NCBI GenBank assembly: GCA_018336035.1
Contig: JAGXRD010000030.1
Location: 1 to 64,000, forward strand
Origin: Alphaproteobacteria bacterium
GTDB taxonomy: Bacteria; Pseudomonadota; Alphaproteobacteria; Ferrovibrionales; Ferrovibrionaceae
DNA length: 64,000 nt
Direction: 5' to 3'
Part shown: piece after piece, positions 53,413 through 60,516 of the stretch
How the letters are laid out: every line of letters starts with the position of its first letter
Position numbering within the stretch: the stretch's first letter is position 1
Notes under the pieces: generated by a model
What the model saw: only the letters and a program-made list of their open reading frames with translations
Database searches by the model: none
Told to the model about the DNA's origin: nothing
Position numbers and translations under genes: made by a program

Positions 53413-54618
53413 TTAATCCGCACTCAGCCAGCGGATCGCGCCATGACCCGCAGCCAGGCCGGTGGCAAAACAGCCCTGCAGCAGGTAACCCCCGGTCGGA
53501 GCCTCCCAGTCCAGCATTTCGCCGGCGACGAAGACGCCCGGCCGCTTTCGCAGCATCAGACCGTCATCCAACTCGGTCAGCGCGATGCCGCCGGCGGTCG
53601 AGATCGCCCGCGCCAGACCGAAGGGCGCAGTCAGGCGCAGCGGGATGGCTTTCACCAATGCAGACAACTGTGGTTTGTCTGCGCCGCCATGCAGCGCCTC
53701 CTGGACCAGGCCGATACCGACCGGCGGCAGGTTTGCGCTCTTGCGCAGGAAATTGCTCAGGGTCGCACCGCGGCGCGGGCCGTCGAGTTTTTCCGACAGT
53801 TCAGCGAGAGTCATATCGGGCCGCAGATCGACGAACAGCTTCGCCTCGCCATCGCGCGCAATGGCTTCCCGCAATCTCGCCGACAGCGCATAGATCACGC
53901 CGCCTTCGATGCCTTCGGATGTGATCACCGCTTCGCCGCGCAAAGTTTCGCCGTTGAACTGCAGCGCGATGCGCTTGAGCGGTGCGCCAGCATGCTGCTT
54001 ACGGAAAATCTCCGACCAGTCGATGCGGAAGCCGCAATTGGCGGGCCGTAGTGGCGCGATCTCGATGTCGGGCAGCAAGGCGGTCCAGCCGCCATCGGCG
54101 CCCAGTCGCGGCCATGAGGCGCCGCCCAGCGCCAGCACGGTCGCATCGGCTTTAAACGTGTTGCCATTGGCAAATGTCAGCGCGCCATCGGCGTCCCAGC
54201 CGCGCCACTCGCTGCGCAGTGACACACGCACGCCGAGGCCATCGAGGCGGTTGAGCCAGGCGCGCAGCAGCGGGCTGGCCTTCATGGCTTTCGGAAAGAC
54301 GCGGCCGCTGCTGCCGATAAAGGTCTCCTGCCCCAGCGCGGCGCACCAGTCCACCAGCGCCGAGGGCGGGAAGGCGTCCAGATACGGCGCGAGCCAGCCG
54401 GCGGCCTCGCCATAGCGCTCGCGAAATGTCTCCAGCGGTTCGGAATGCGTGATGTTCAGCCCGCCACGCCCGGCCATCAGCAGCTTGCGAGCAATGCTCG
54501 GCATGCGCTCGAACACCTGTACGCGCAGGCCGGCCTGCGCCATGGTTTCGGCCGCCATAAGCCCGGCCGGACCGCCGCCGATCACGGCCACCTGTTTGCT
54601 GGAAAGCGTGCTGCTCAT
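53413..54618 (-). CDS. NAD(P)/FAD-dependent oxidoreductase (BaiN/HI0933-like flavoprotein)
   Basis: The 401-residue flavoprotein begins with VAVIGGGPAGLMAAETMAQA and continues with the family pattern RKLLMAGRGGLNITHSE, IGSSGRVFPKAMKASPLLRA and VLALGGASWPRLGADG, ending in GEMLDWEAPTGGYLLQGCFA. This matches the BaiN/HI0933 group of unknown or reductive function. The stop converges with the formate dehydrogenase alpha gene. A CCCCGGT hairpin abuts its start codon and takes up the G-rich RBS, which is unusual. Confidence 0.87.
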   Translation of the reverse strand: MSSTLSSKQVAVIGGGPAGLMAAETMAQAGLRVQVFERMPSIARKLLMAGRGGLNITHSEPLETFRERYGEAAGWLAPYLDAFPPSALVDWCAALGQETFIGSSGRVFPKAMKASPLLRAWLNRLDGLGVRVSLRSEWRGWDADGALTFANGNTFKADATVLALGGASWPRLGADGGWTALLPDIEIAPLRPANCGFRIDWSEIFRKQHAGAPLKRIALQFNGETLRGEAVITSEGIEGGVIYALSARLREAIARDGEAKLFVDLRPDMTLAELSEKLDGPRRGATLSNFLRKSANLPPVGIGLVQEALHGGADKPQLSALVKAIPLRLTAPFGLARAISTAGGIALTELDDGLMLRKRPGVFVAGEMLDWEAPTGGYLLQGCFATGLAAGHGAIRWLSAD

Positions 54619-54639
54619 CCCCGGTGTTATGGACCGGGG
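54619..54639. terminator. Hairpin abutting the BaiN-like start codon
   Basis: CCCCGGT (54619-54625) and ACCGGGG (54633-54639) form a 7-bp stem with a 7-base loop between two minus-strand genes. It touches the ATG of the flavoprotein gene and so could mask its RBS. No T-run follows; the universal stress gene lies downstream on the same strand. Confidence 0.35.
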
Positions 54640-54658
54640 ACGTGGCTGCCGCCAGCCT

Positions 54659-55492
54659 TTAACGCGACATCAGCACCGGGACCGGTGGGGCCTGCAAAAG
54701 GCTGCGGGTGGCGCCGCCGAACACCAGCTCGCGCAGCCGCGAATGGCCATAGGCACCCATCACAATTAGGTCGGCGCGCAAAGTCCGTGCCTGTTCCACG
54801 ATGACATCGCCGGCTGTGGTATCGGGCGCCAGCACCGGCGTCACCGTCACCTTCACGCCATGCCGGGCCAGATGGGTGGCAAGGTCGAAGCCCGGATTGT
54901 GTTTTGGCTCTTCCGGATCCGGATTGACCCGTATGACTGTCACGGCTTCGGCCCGCTGCAGCAGCGGCAGCGCATCATGGACCGCGCGGGCGGCTTCGGC
55001 CGAGGGTTTCCAGGCCACCAATACGCGCTGGCCGATCGCAGCGTTCGCGTAGTTGTTTGGCACGATCAGCGCTGGGCGCCCTGCTGCCATGACGACGCTA
55101 CCTGCGCCCGCACTGGCAGGCGTGGTAAGATCGGTCAGGGGTGTGTTCGGCGGCAGCACGATCAGGTCGGCATAGCGGCTCTGCTCGACCACCGTGGCAT
55201 CAATGGCGCCATCCACCTTGCGCCATTCGATGCTCAACCCGTGGCGCTGTTCGGCGGCCTGCACGGCTTTGTGTGCCGCCTCGGCCTGTGCCTGGGCCTG
55301 CTGGATCTGCCATTCGATCAAATCTGCTGTCACGCCGGTGCCGAGCAGATCGACCGGCGTAAAGGGTGGCGCCTGAACATGCAGGGCCACCAGATGCGCG
55401 CCCTGCCTCTTGGCCAACTGGGCGGCAGCATCAAGCCGCGCAGCCGCTGTCGGCGCAGCATCGACATAAACCAGGATATCTTTGTAAGCCAT
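54659..55492 (-). CDS. Universal stress protein, two tandem UspA domains
   Basis: The 277-residue cytoplasmic protein contains two UspA domains, about 1-145 and 155-277. The second has the ATP-binding signature LIVMGAYGHSRLRELVFGG, while the first lacks it, reading LIVLPPNTPLTDL. The start at 55492 follows GGAGAG. A perfect FNR-type box lies 56 bases upstream, so synthesis under low oxygen is expected. The fnrN-type gene lies immediately upstream on the same strand. Confidence 0.9.
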   Translation of the reverse strand: MAYKDILVYVDAAPTAAARLDAAAQLAKRQGAHLVALHVQAPPFTPVDLLGTGVTADLIEWQIQQAQAQAEAAHKAVQAAEQRHGLSIEWRKVDGAIDATVVEQSRYADLIVLPPNTPLTDLTTPASAGAGSVVMAAGRPALIVPNNYANAAIGQRVLVAWKPSAEAARAVHDALPLLQRAEAVTVIRVNPDPEEPKHNPGFDLATHLARHGVKVTVTPVLAPDTTAGDVIVEQARTLRADLIVMGAYGHSRLRELVFGGATRSLLQAPPVPVLMSR

Positions 55493-55547
55493 CTCGACTC
55501 TCCTTCACCGCATGTCGCCAGTGAAGCGCAGCCGGAGGCTCGAAGCT

Positions 55548-55561
55548 TTGACCGAGGTCAA
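55548..55561 (-). promoter_or_regulatory. FNR box upstream of the universal stress gene
   Basis: TTGAC-CGAG-GTCAA, a perfect inverted repeat of the FNR/FixK type. Its centre is about 62 bases before the universal stress ATG, suitable for activation from near -41. Confidence 0.7.
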
Positions 55562-55588
55562 GGAAAGATGGCTTAGGCTATGCAACCT

Positions 55589-56326
55589 TCAGGCGGCTTC
55601 CGAGAGTGCGCGCAGCTGCTCGAACTGTCTAATCTGCACGCGGTCGGGCGCCGGCAGGCCGATCACGTCGAGCTTGCGCAGCCTGGTGAAGCAGCGGCTG
55701 ACGGTTTCGATGGTGAGGCCGAGATAGTCGCCCACCTCGGCGCGCGTCATCGGCAGCAGCACGGGATTTTCGGCCATGCCGCGCGCCTTCATACGGGATG
55801 CTTGTAAAAGCAGAAACGAGGCTATGCGCTCCATGGCGGTTTTGCGGCCGAGCAGCAGAATCTGCTCCTGCGCCGCGGCGATTTCACTTTCTGCCACCGC
55901 CAGCAGGCGCTGCTCCAGGCAGGGCATGTCGCTCAGCAGCCGGCGGAAGGTGGCGCGCGAGAAGCGACACAGATGCGTCTCGGTCAGCGCTTCGGCGCTG
56001 ACCATATATTCGGCCTTGGTGCTGGCGCCGAGAAAATCGCCGGCGCCGAGAAAACCGGCGATCTGGCGGCGGCCGTCGGGCATCGACTTGGCGACCGACA
56101 TGTTGCCGCTGGTGATGTTGAAGACATGTTCGGCTTCGTCGCCTTCGCTGAACAGCGTCTGGCCGGGCTGGAGCGTTACGGTGGTGACATGCGAAGCCAT
56201 CTTCGCCTGGTCTTCGGAATCCAGCGAGGCACAGATCGTCAGGCTGCGCGACGTGCAGGTGTCGCAGGGGCTCGGCGCGGCTTTTTGACGCGCCAGAGGC
56301 TGACGCAGGGCAATGATCTGGGCCAT
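55589..56326 (-). CDS. FnrN/FNR-type oxygen-responsive Crp/Fnr regulator
   Basis: The 245-residue regulator carries the Cys set for an oxygen-labile 4Fe-4S cluster: C21, C24 and C32 (CDTCTSRSLTIC, Cx2Cx7C as in FnrN) plus C120 (THLCRFS). A cyclic-nucleotide-like barrel follows (about 45-150), then a winged helix with LTIETVSRCFTRLR whose E207, S210 and R211 are the FNR DNA-contact residues for TTGAT/ATCAA-type half sites. The start at 56326 follows AAGGAT; the longer frame to 56503 is rejected. It is distinct from the cluster-less regulator at 7600. Confidence 0.9.
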   Translation of the reverse strand: MAQIIALRQPLARQKAAPSPCDTCTSRSLTICASLDSEDQAKMASHVTTVTLQPGQTLFSEGDEAEHVFNITSGNMSVAKSMPDGRRQIAGFLGAGDFLGASTKAEYMVSAEALTETHLCRFSRATFRRLLSDMPCLEQRLLAVAESEIAAAQEQILLLGRKTAMERIASFLLLQASRMKARGMAENPVLLPMTRAEVGDYLGLTIETVSRCFTRLRKLDVIGLPAPDRVQIRQFEQLRALSEAA

Positions 56327-56547
56327 CACACGATCCTTCTGCCGGAGCCATCGTTGGCATGGCCGCAATCTAGCGGGAATCGCTGATCCGCAGCCTGTCT
56401 CCAGCGCATCAATCATCCGCCTGCCGTCGCGCAGTTGCGATAGGTAAAATTGTCGCATCGCTACTGCCAGTCGCGGGCAGCAATGATGGTGGTAGCGAGT
56501 CACGACTAATGACCGGCCCCCGCAAAGCCGCTATCCATAAGGGCAGC

Positions 56548-57684
56548 ATGAACGACACTGCCGAACAGGATCTGTCTGAAGCCGCTGCTCCGGCCGCGGA
56601 TGCGGCGCGCGTGCGCAAGATCATCCATGTCGATATGGATGCCTTCTATGCCTCGGTCGAGCAGCGCGACCATCCGGAGCTGCGCGGCAAGCCGGTCGCG
56701 GTCGGCGGTTCGGCCGCGCGCGGCGTCGTGGCGGCGGCGAGCTACGAGGCGCGCAAATTCGGTGTGCGCTCGGCGATGCCCTCGGTGACGGCGAAGCGCA
56801 AATGCCCGGAGCTGATTTTCGCGCGGCCGCGCTTCGATGTGTATCGCCAGGTGTCGCAGCAGATTCGCGCCATCTTCGCCGACTACACGCCGCTGATCGA
56901 GCCGCTGTCGTTCGATGAAGCCTATCTCGATGTCACCGAGAATCTGAAAGGCATCGACTCGGCCACGCAGATCGCCGAAGAAATCCGCGCCAGGATCAAG
57001 GCCGTGACGCAGCTCACCGCCTCGGCCGGTGTCTCCTACAACAAGTTCCTCGCCAAGCTGGCCTCCGACCAGAACAAGCCCGATGGCCTGTTCGTGATCA
57101 CGCCGAAGCTAGGCCCGGTCTTTGTCGAGGATCTGCAGGTGGGGCGTTTTCATGGCATCGGCCCGGCGACCTCGGCCAAGATGAACCGCCTCGGCATCGA
57201 GACCGGCCGCGATCTGCGGGCGCAGACGCTGCCCTTTCTGCAGCAGCATTTCGGCAAATCTGGCACGCATTACTACTGGATTTCGCGCGGCATCGATCAT
57301 CGCCAGGTGCGGCCGGACCGAATCCGCAAATCGGTCGGTGCCGAGAACACCTTTTCCGAAGACCTGTTCAACAGCGGCGAGGCCGAGATCGAACTGCAGC
57401 CGATCATCGCCAAGGTCTGGCGCTACTGCGAAAAATCCGGCATCCGCGGGCGTACGGTGACGCTGAAGGTGAAATTCTCCGATTTCCAGATCATCACCCG
57501 CAGCCGCACCCTGCCGCAGCCGGTGGCTTCGGAAGCCGAGATTGCCCAGGTGGTCGAGATCCTGATGCAGCCGCTGTTTCCGGTGCTGAAAGGCATTCGC
57601 CTGCTCGGCGTCACGCTATCGTCGCTGGGCGAAGAGGAAGAAGAGGCCGTGACCGAAACGCCGCAGCTGCGGCTGACGCTCTAG
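56548..57684 (+). CDS. dinB: DNA polymerase IV
   Basis: The 378-residue Y-family translesion polymerase has HVDMDAFYASVEQRDHP with catalytic Asp residues near residue 28, VAAASYEARKFGVRSAMP, and the second catalytic patch LSFDEAYLDVT. The helix-hairpin-helix thumb (FHGIGPATSAKMNRLGI) and a little-finger domain follow. I chose the ATG at 56548, which follows AAGGGC; an in-frame ATG at 56509 has no RBS. The C-terminus lacks an obvious clamp-binding peptide beyond PQLRLTL, which resembles the QLxLF-type beta-clamp motif. Confidence 0.93.
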   Translation: MNDTAEQDLSEAAAPAADAARVRKIIHVDMDAFYASVEQRDHPELRGKPVAVGGSAARGVVAAASYEARKFGVRSAMPSVTAKRKCPELIFARPRFDVYRQVSQQIRAIFADYTPLIEPLSFDEAYLDVTENLKGIDSATQIAEEIRARIKAVTQLTASAGVSYNKFLAKLASDQNKPDGLFVITPKLGPVFVEDLQVGRFHGIGPATSAKMNRLGIETGRDLRAQTLPFLQQHFGKSGTHYYWISRGIDHRQVRPDRIRKSVGAENTFSEDLFNSGEAEIELQPIIAKVWRYCEKSGIRGRTVTLKVKFSDFQIITRSRTLPQPVASEAEIAQVVEILMQPLFPVLKGIRLLGVTLSSLGEEEEEAVTETPQLRLTL

Positions 57685-57691
57685 GATCACC

Positions 57692-58180
57692 ATGGCGCAT
57701 AAACTCTATCTCGCCGGCCCGGATGTCTTCGCTCCCAATGCACAGGCGCGCTTTGCCGCGATGCGCGAAGCCTGCCACAGCGCCGGTTTCGAGCCACTGA
57801 CGCCGGTCGATAACGCATTGCCGGCAAACCTGCAGGGCCAGGCGCTGGCGGCTTTCATCAAGCAGGCCAATGTCGAGCTGATCCGGCGCTGCGATGCGGT
57901 GGTGGCGAATGTCTCGCCATTCCGTGGCCCCAACATGGATCCCGGCACCGCCTGGGAGATCGGCTTTGCCGAGGCGCTGGGCAAGCCGGTGATTCTGTGG
58001 AGCGAGACAGGCGCCCTGCTGGCCGAACGCACGCCCGGCAACGGGAGCACCGATCCGCAGGGCTGGATGGTGGAGAATTTCGGCCTGGCCGAGAATCTGA
58101 TGATCGCGGTCAATCCGCATCAGGTCGCGCCCGACTTCGCCACTGCATTGCAGCGCGCAGTGGCCGCGCTGGGCCGATAA
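57692..58180 (+). CDS. Nucleoside 2-deoxyribosyltransferase family protein
   Basis: This 162-residue single-domain protein has LYLAGPDVFAPNAQARFAAM near the start, CDAVVANVSPFRGPNMDPGT and AWEIGFAEALGKPVILWS, the conserved blocks of the family with the catalytic Glu in AWEIGFA. Such enzymes exchange or hydrolyse bases of deoxynucleosides or deoxynucleotides. It follows dinB by seven bases and is probably co-transcribed, hinting at nucleotide-pool cleaning (inference). Confidence 0.87.
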   Translation: MAHKLYLAGPDVFAPNAQARFAAMREACHSAGFEPLTPVDNALPANLQGQALAAFIKQANVELIRRCDAVVANVSPFRGPNMDPGTAWEIGFAEALGKPVILWSETGALLAERTPGNGSTDPQGWMVENFGLAENLMIAVNPHQVAPDFATALQRAVAALGR

Positions 58181-58253
58181 GCCGCTTTCCCGTTTGCTTC
58201 GTCGTCGCGCAATGGCAGACTGATCCCAAAAGCCGAGCATAAGGGAGAACCAC

Positions 58254-59186
58254 ATGCGTCTCGATCACACCGCCGCCGGCGTCTTTCCGATTGCCCCCAC
58301 CGCCTTCCATCCGGATGGCCGCATCGATGAGGCCTCGACCGACAGACTGATCGAGGCCTATCTGGCGGCGGGCTCTACGGGTGTGACGGTGCTCGGCATC
58401 ATGGGTGAGGCACCCAAGCTGGAGCCGGAAGAGTCGCTCGCCATCGCCACGCGTTTCATCAAGGGCATGAAAAACCTGCCGGTGATCGTCGGCGTTTCGG
58501 CGCCGGGCTTTGCCGCGATGCGCTCGCTGGCACGCGCCAGCATGGAGCGCGGTGCCGCCGGCGTGATGATCGCGCCGGTGCCGAGCCTGCGCACCGATGA
58601 CCAGATCACCGGTTATTATCGCCAGGCGATCGAAGCGATCGGCGAGGATATTCCCTTCGTTATCCAGGATTATCCGCTGACCCTGACCGTGCAGATGACG
58701 CCCAAGGTGATCCGTCAGATCGTGCAGGATCACCCCTCCTGCGTGATGCTGAAACACGAAGACTGGCCGGGACTGGAAAAGATCAGCGCGCTGCGCGGCT
58801 TCCAGGCCGAAGGCTCCATGCGCGAGATTTCCATTCTCACCGGCAATGGCGGGCTGTTCCTCGATTTCGAGATGGAGCGCGGCGCCGATGGCGCGATGAC
58901 CGGTTATGCCTTCCCGGAAATGCTGGTCGATGTCGTGCGCTTCCAGAAAGAGGGCAAACGCGATGCCGCGCATGACTTGTTCGACGCGCATCTGCCGCTG
59001 CTGCGCTACGAGCAGCAGCAGGGTGTCGGGCTGGCGGTACGCAAATACACCCTGATGAAACGCGGCATCCTGGCCAGCGACGCGCAGCGCAAGCCGGGCG
59101 CAGGGCTCAGCGCCAAGGCGAAGGCCGAGGTGGATTACCTGCTGGCCCGGCTGGCGCGGACCGACCGGCGCGCACTGGCGGCCTGA
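58254..59186 (+). CDS. Dihydrodipicolinate synthase family protein
   Basis: The 310-residue TIM-barrel Schiff-base lyase has GSTGVTVLGIMGEAPKLEPE, the Tyr in VIQDYPLT and the Schiff-base Lys in CVMLKHEDWP. GIMGEA replaces the canonical GTTGE region of DapA, and the C-terminal half is longer, so it is a catabolic or uncharacterised member rather than lysine biosynthetic DapA. The start follows AGGGAGAA. It stands alone between the deoxyribosyltransferase gene and REP-like repeats. Confidence 0.85.
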   Translation: MRLDHTAAGVFPIAPTAFHPDGRIDEASTDRLIEAYLAAGSTGVTVLGIMGEAPKLEPEESLAIATRFIKGMKNLPVIVGVSAPGFAAMRSLARASMERGAAGVMIAPVPSLRTDDQITGYYRQAIEAIGEDIPFVIQDYPLTLTVQMTPKVIRQIVQDHPSCVMLKHEDWPGLEKISALRGFQAEGSMREISILTGNGGLFLDFEMERGADGAMTGYAFPEMLVDVVRFQKEGKRDAAHDLFDAHLPLLRYEQQQGVGLAVRKYTLMKRGILASDAQRKPGAGLSAKAKAEVDYLLARLARTDRRALAA

Positions 59187-59235
59187 GCGGCGCCGTTTCA
59201 GCCGAGAGAGGTGTCAATTCGCATATCCGAGCATG

Positions 59236-59249
59236 CGAACAGGTGTTCT
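59236..59249. promoter_or_regulatory. SOS-box-like palindrome CGAAC-N4-GTTCT
   Basis: GAACAGGTGTTC at 59237-59248 is a perfect 12-base palindrome that resembles LexA sites of the CGAAC-N4-GTTC kind, followed by the AT-rich TATTTAT. It is about 400 bases before the imuA-like gene. Alphaproteobacterial LexA normally prefers GTTC-N7-GTTC, so the match is suggestive only. Confidence 0.3.
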
Positions 59250-59297
59250 CTATTTATAGGAATATTAGCATTAACTCTGCTGACGATCAACAAGTCT

Positions 59298-59402
59298 CGT
59301 CATCCTCGGGCTTGTCCCGAGGATCCATCCCAACCCTCCGCGCATCGGCCAGTGCATATGGGCTTGGGCAGATGGACCCTCGGGACAAGCCCGAGGGTGA
59401 CG
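59298..59402. repeat. REP-like palindromic element pair (type 1)
   Basis: Two arms in inverted orientation, starting CGTCATCCTCGGG at 59298 and ending CCGAGGGTGACG at 59402. Each arm is itself a hairpin, CCTCGGG-CTTGT-CCCGAGG and its mirror. This is the build of mobile intergenic palindromic repeats common in proteobacteria. The whole gene-free stretch 59187-59648 contains only these repeats and candidate control sites. Confidence 0.8.
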
Positions 59403-59438
59403 ATCTATGTGAGAGTGGCTAGCGGGCGTAAATGCATC

Positions 59439-59507
59439 CGTCATCCCCGCGAAAGCGGGGATCCAGAACAACCGCCTGACTGGGTTCCCGCCTGGGCGGG
59501 AATGACG
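59439..59507. repeat. REP-like palindromic element pair (type 2)
   Basis: Arms CGTCATCCCCGC-GAAA-GCGGGG (from 59439) and TTCCCGCC-TG-GGCGGGAA with AATGACG (to 59507), inverted relative to each other. This is the widespread GTCATCCCCGCGAAAGCGGGGA type of interspersed palindrome. Confidence 0.82.
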
Positions 59508-59585
59508 AATTGGGCGCTCCTCTCGCCTGTGCGGCAGAAAATTCCCGGTTGTCCAGCGATATTAGACTGACTGCCGTAGGAATAA

Positions 59586-59600
59586 GAACATATTGTGTAC
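59586..59600 (+). promoter_or_regulatory. Candidate LexA box before the imuA-like gene
   Basis: GAAC-N7-GTAC, one mismatch from the alphaproteobacterial LexA site GAAC-N7-GAAC. It ends 49 bases before the ATG, a fitting place for an SOS operator. Confidence 0.4.
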
Positions 59601-59648
59601 TTAAGAGATCGAAGGTAGAACATTGGCGTCAACTGAAGGAGCCCGCCG

Positions 59649-60320
59649 ATGTCGCGTTTTGCCCCGCTTCCCAACATCCAGCCCCGTTCCGCCTCCTATA
59701 TTGCGCCCCGTCTTGGTCTGGCGGCACTGCGCCGCTCCTTCGGCCTCGGCTCCTCGGCGCTGACTTTCGGCATTCCGCAGATCGACGCACTCACCGATGG
59801 CTTCGCCCGTGGCGCGCTGCACGAGATCATCGGCGACCATGCTGCGGTCAGCGGCTTCCTCGCCGCCCTGCTCGGCCGTGATCGCCGCCGGTCGCAGATT
59901 CTCTGGGTCACCGCCGGCGGCAGCCTGCATGCGCCGACGCTCGGCCAGCTTGGCCTCGATCATCGTCGTCTGACCGTGGTCAGCACGCCGCGCGTTTCGG
60001 ATCGCTGCTCGGCGGCCGAACAGGCCATGAGTCCGCTCGGCTATGGCGCCGTGGTCGCCGAGATCGAGCATGCCGATGCCGAGATCGCGCAGCGTCTGCA
60101 GGATGCCGCCGCGCGCCACAACGCCATTGCCTTCTTAGTACGACAGGATCGCCCGCAGCCATCGCTCGCCGCCACGCGCTGGTCGGTGCAGGCGGACCGC
60201 AGCGACGGTTTCCGCCCCTGCTGGCAAGTCACGCTCGAAGCATTCGATGGCAGCGCCGTGCATGGCGCCTGGCTGGTCGAATGGGATCACAGCGCCGTAG
60301 CCTTCCGCCTGGTTGAATGA
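59649..60320 (+). CDS. ImuA-like RecA-fold protein
   Basis: The 223-residue protein resembles ImuA, the RecA-related helper of the ImuB/DnaE2 mutagenic polymerase. FGIPQIDALTDGFARGALHEII is the characteristic opening. QILWVTAGGSLHAPTLGQLGL, YGAVVAEIEHADAEIAQRL and an SLAATRWSVQA segment follow. No Walker A is present, as in ImuA. The start follows GAAGGAG. The usual partners imuB and dnaE2 are not downstream; a peptide transporter is. It may work with partners encoded elsewhere. Identification rests on pattern, so confidence is moderate. Confidence 0.68.
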   Translation: MSRFAPLPNIQPRSASYIAPRLGLAALRRSFGLGSSALTFGIPQIDALTDGFARGALHEIIGDHAAVSGFLAALLGRDRRRSQILWVTAGGSLHAPTLGQLGLDHRRLTVVSTPRVSDRCSAAEQAMSPLGYGAVVAEIEHADAEIAQRLQDAAARHNAIAFLVRQDRPQPSLAATRWSVQADRSDGFRPCWQVTLEAFDGSAVHGAWLVEWDHSAVAFRLVE

Positions 60321-60330
60321 CGGCACTGTC

Positions 60331-60349
60331 ATATTGCACGCAGCAATAT
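60331..60349. promoter_or_regulatory. Perfect inverted repeat ATATTGC-N5-GCAATAT
   Basis: Seven-base arms around ACGCA, 11 bases after the imuA-like stop. It may be an operator for the transporter operon or part of the 3' structure. Confidence 0.35.
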
Positions 60350-60365
60350 TGAACTGATGACTTTC

Positions 60366-60394
60366 GCGCCGACCTCTCTTGCAGAGGTCGGCGC
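60366..60394 (+). terminator. Strong hairpin downstream of the imuA-like gene
   Basis: GCGCCGACCTCT (60366-60377) and AGAGGTCGGCGC (60383-60394) form a perfect 12-bp stem with a 5-base loop. No T-run follows, so termination is likely but not certain. Confidence 0.6.
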
Positions 60395-60516
60395 AACTGC
60401 ATCTGCATACCGTCAGGTTCACTGACAGGTCATGGTCGTGTCACCTGCCGGTCATCGCGCCTGCCTAGCGTCTCCCCTCGATTCTGCAAACGACTCTGCA
60501 CAGAAGAGGGGAAGCC

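Noticed and set aside
59211-59570. Open frames of 66-119 residues across the palindromic repeats
   Set aside because: They run through REP-like elements on both strands, lack RBS and family features, and are an effect of the repeats.
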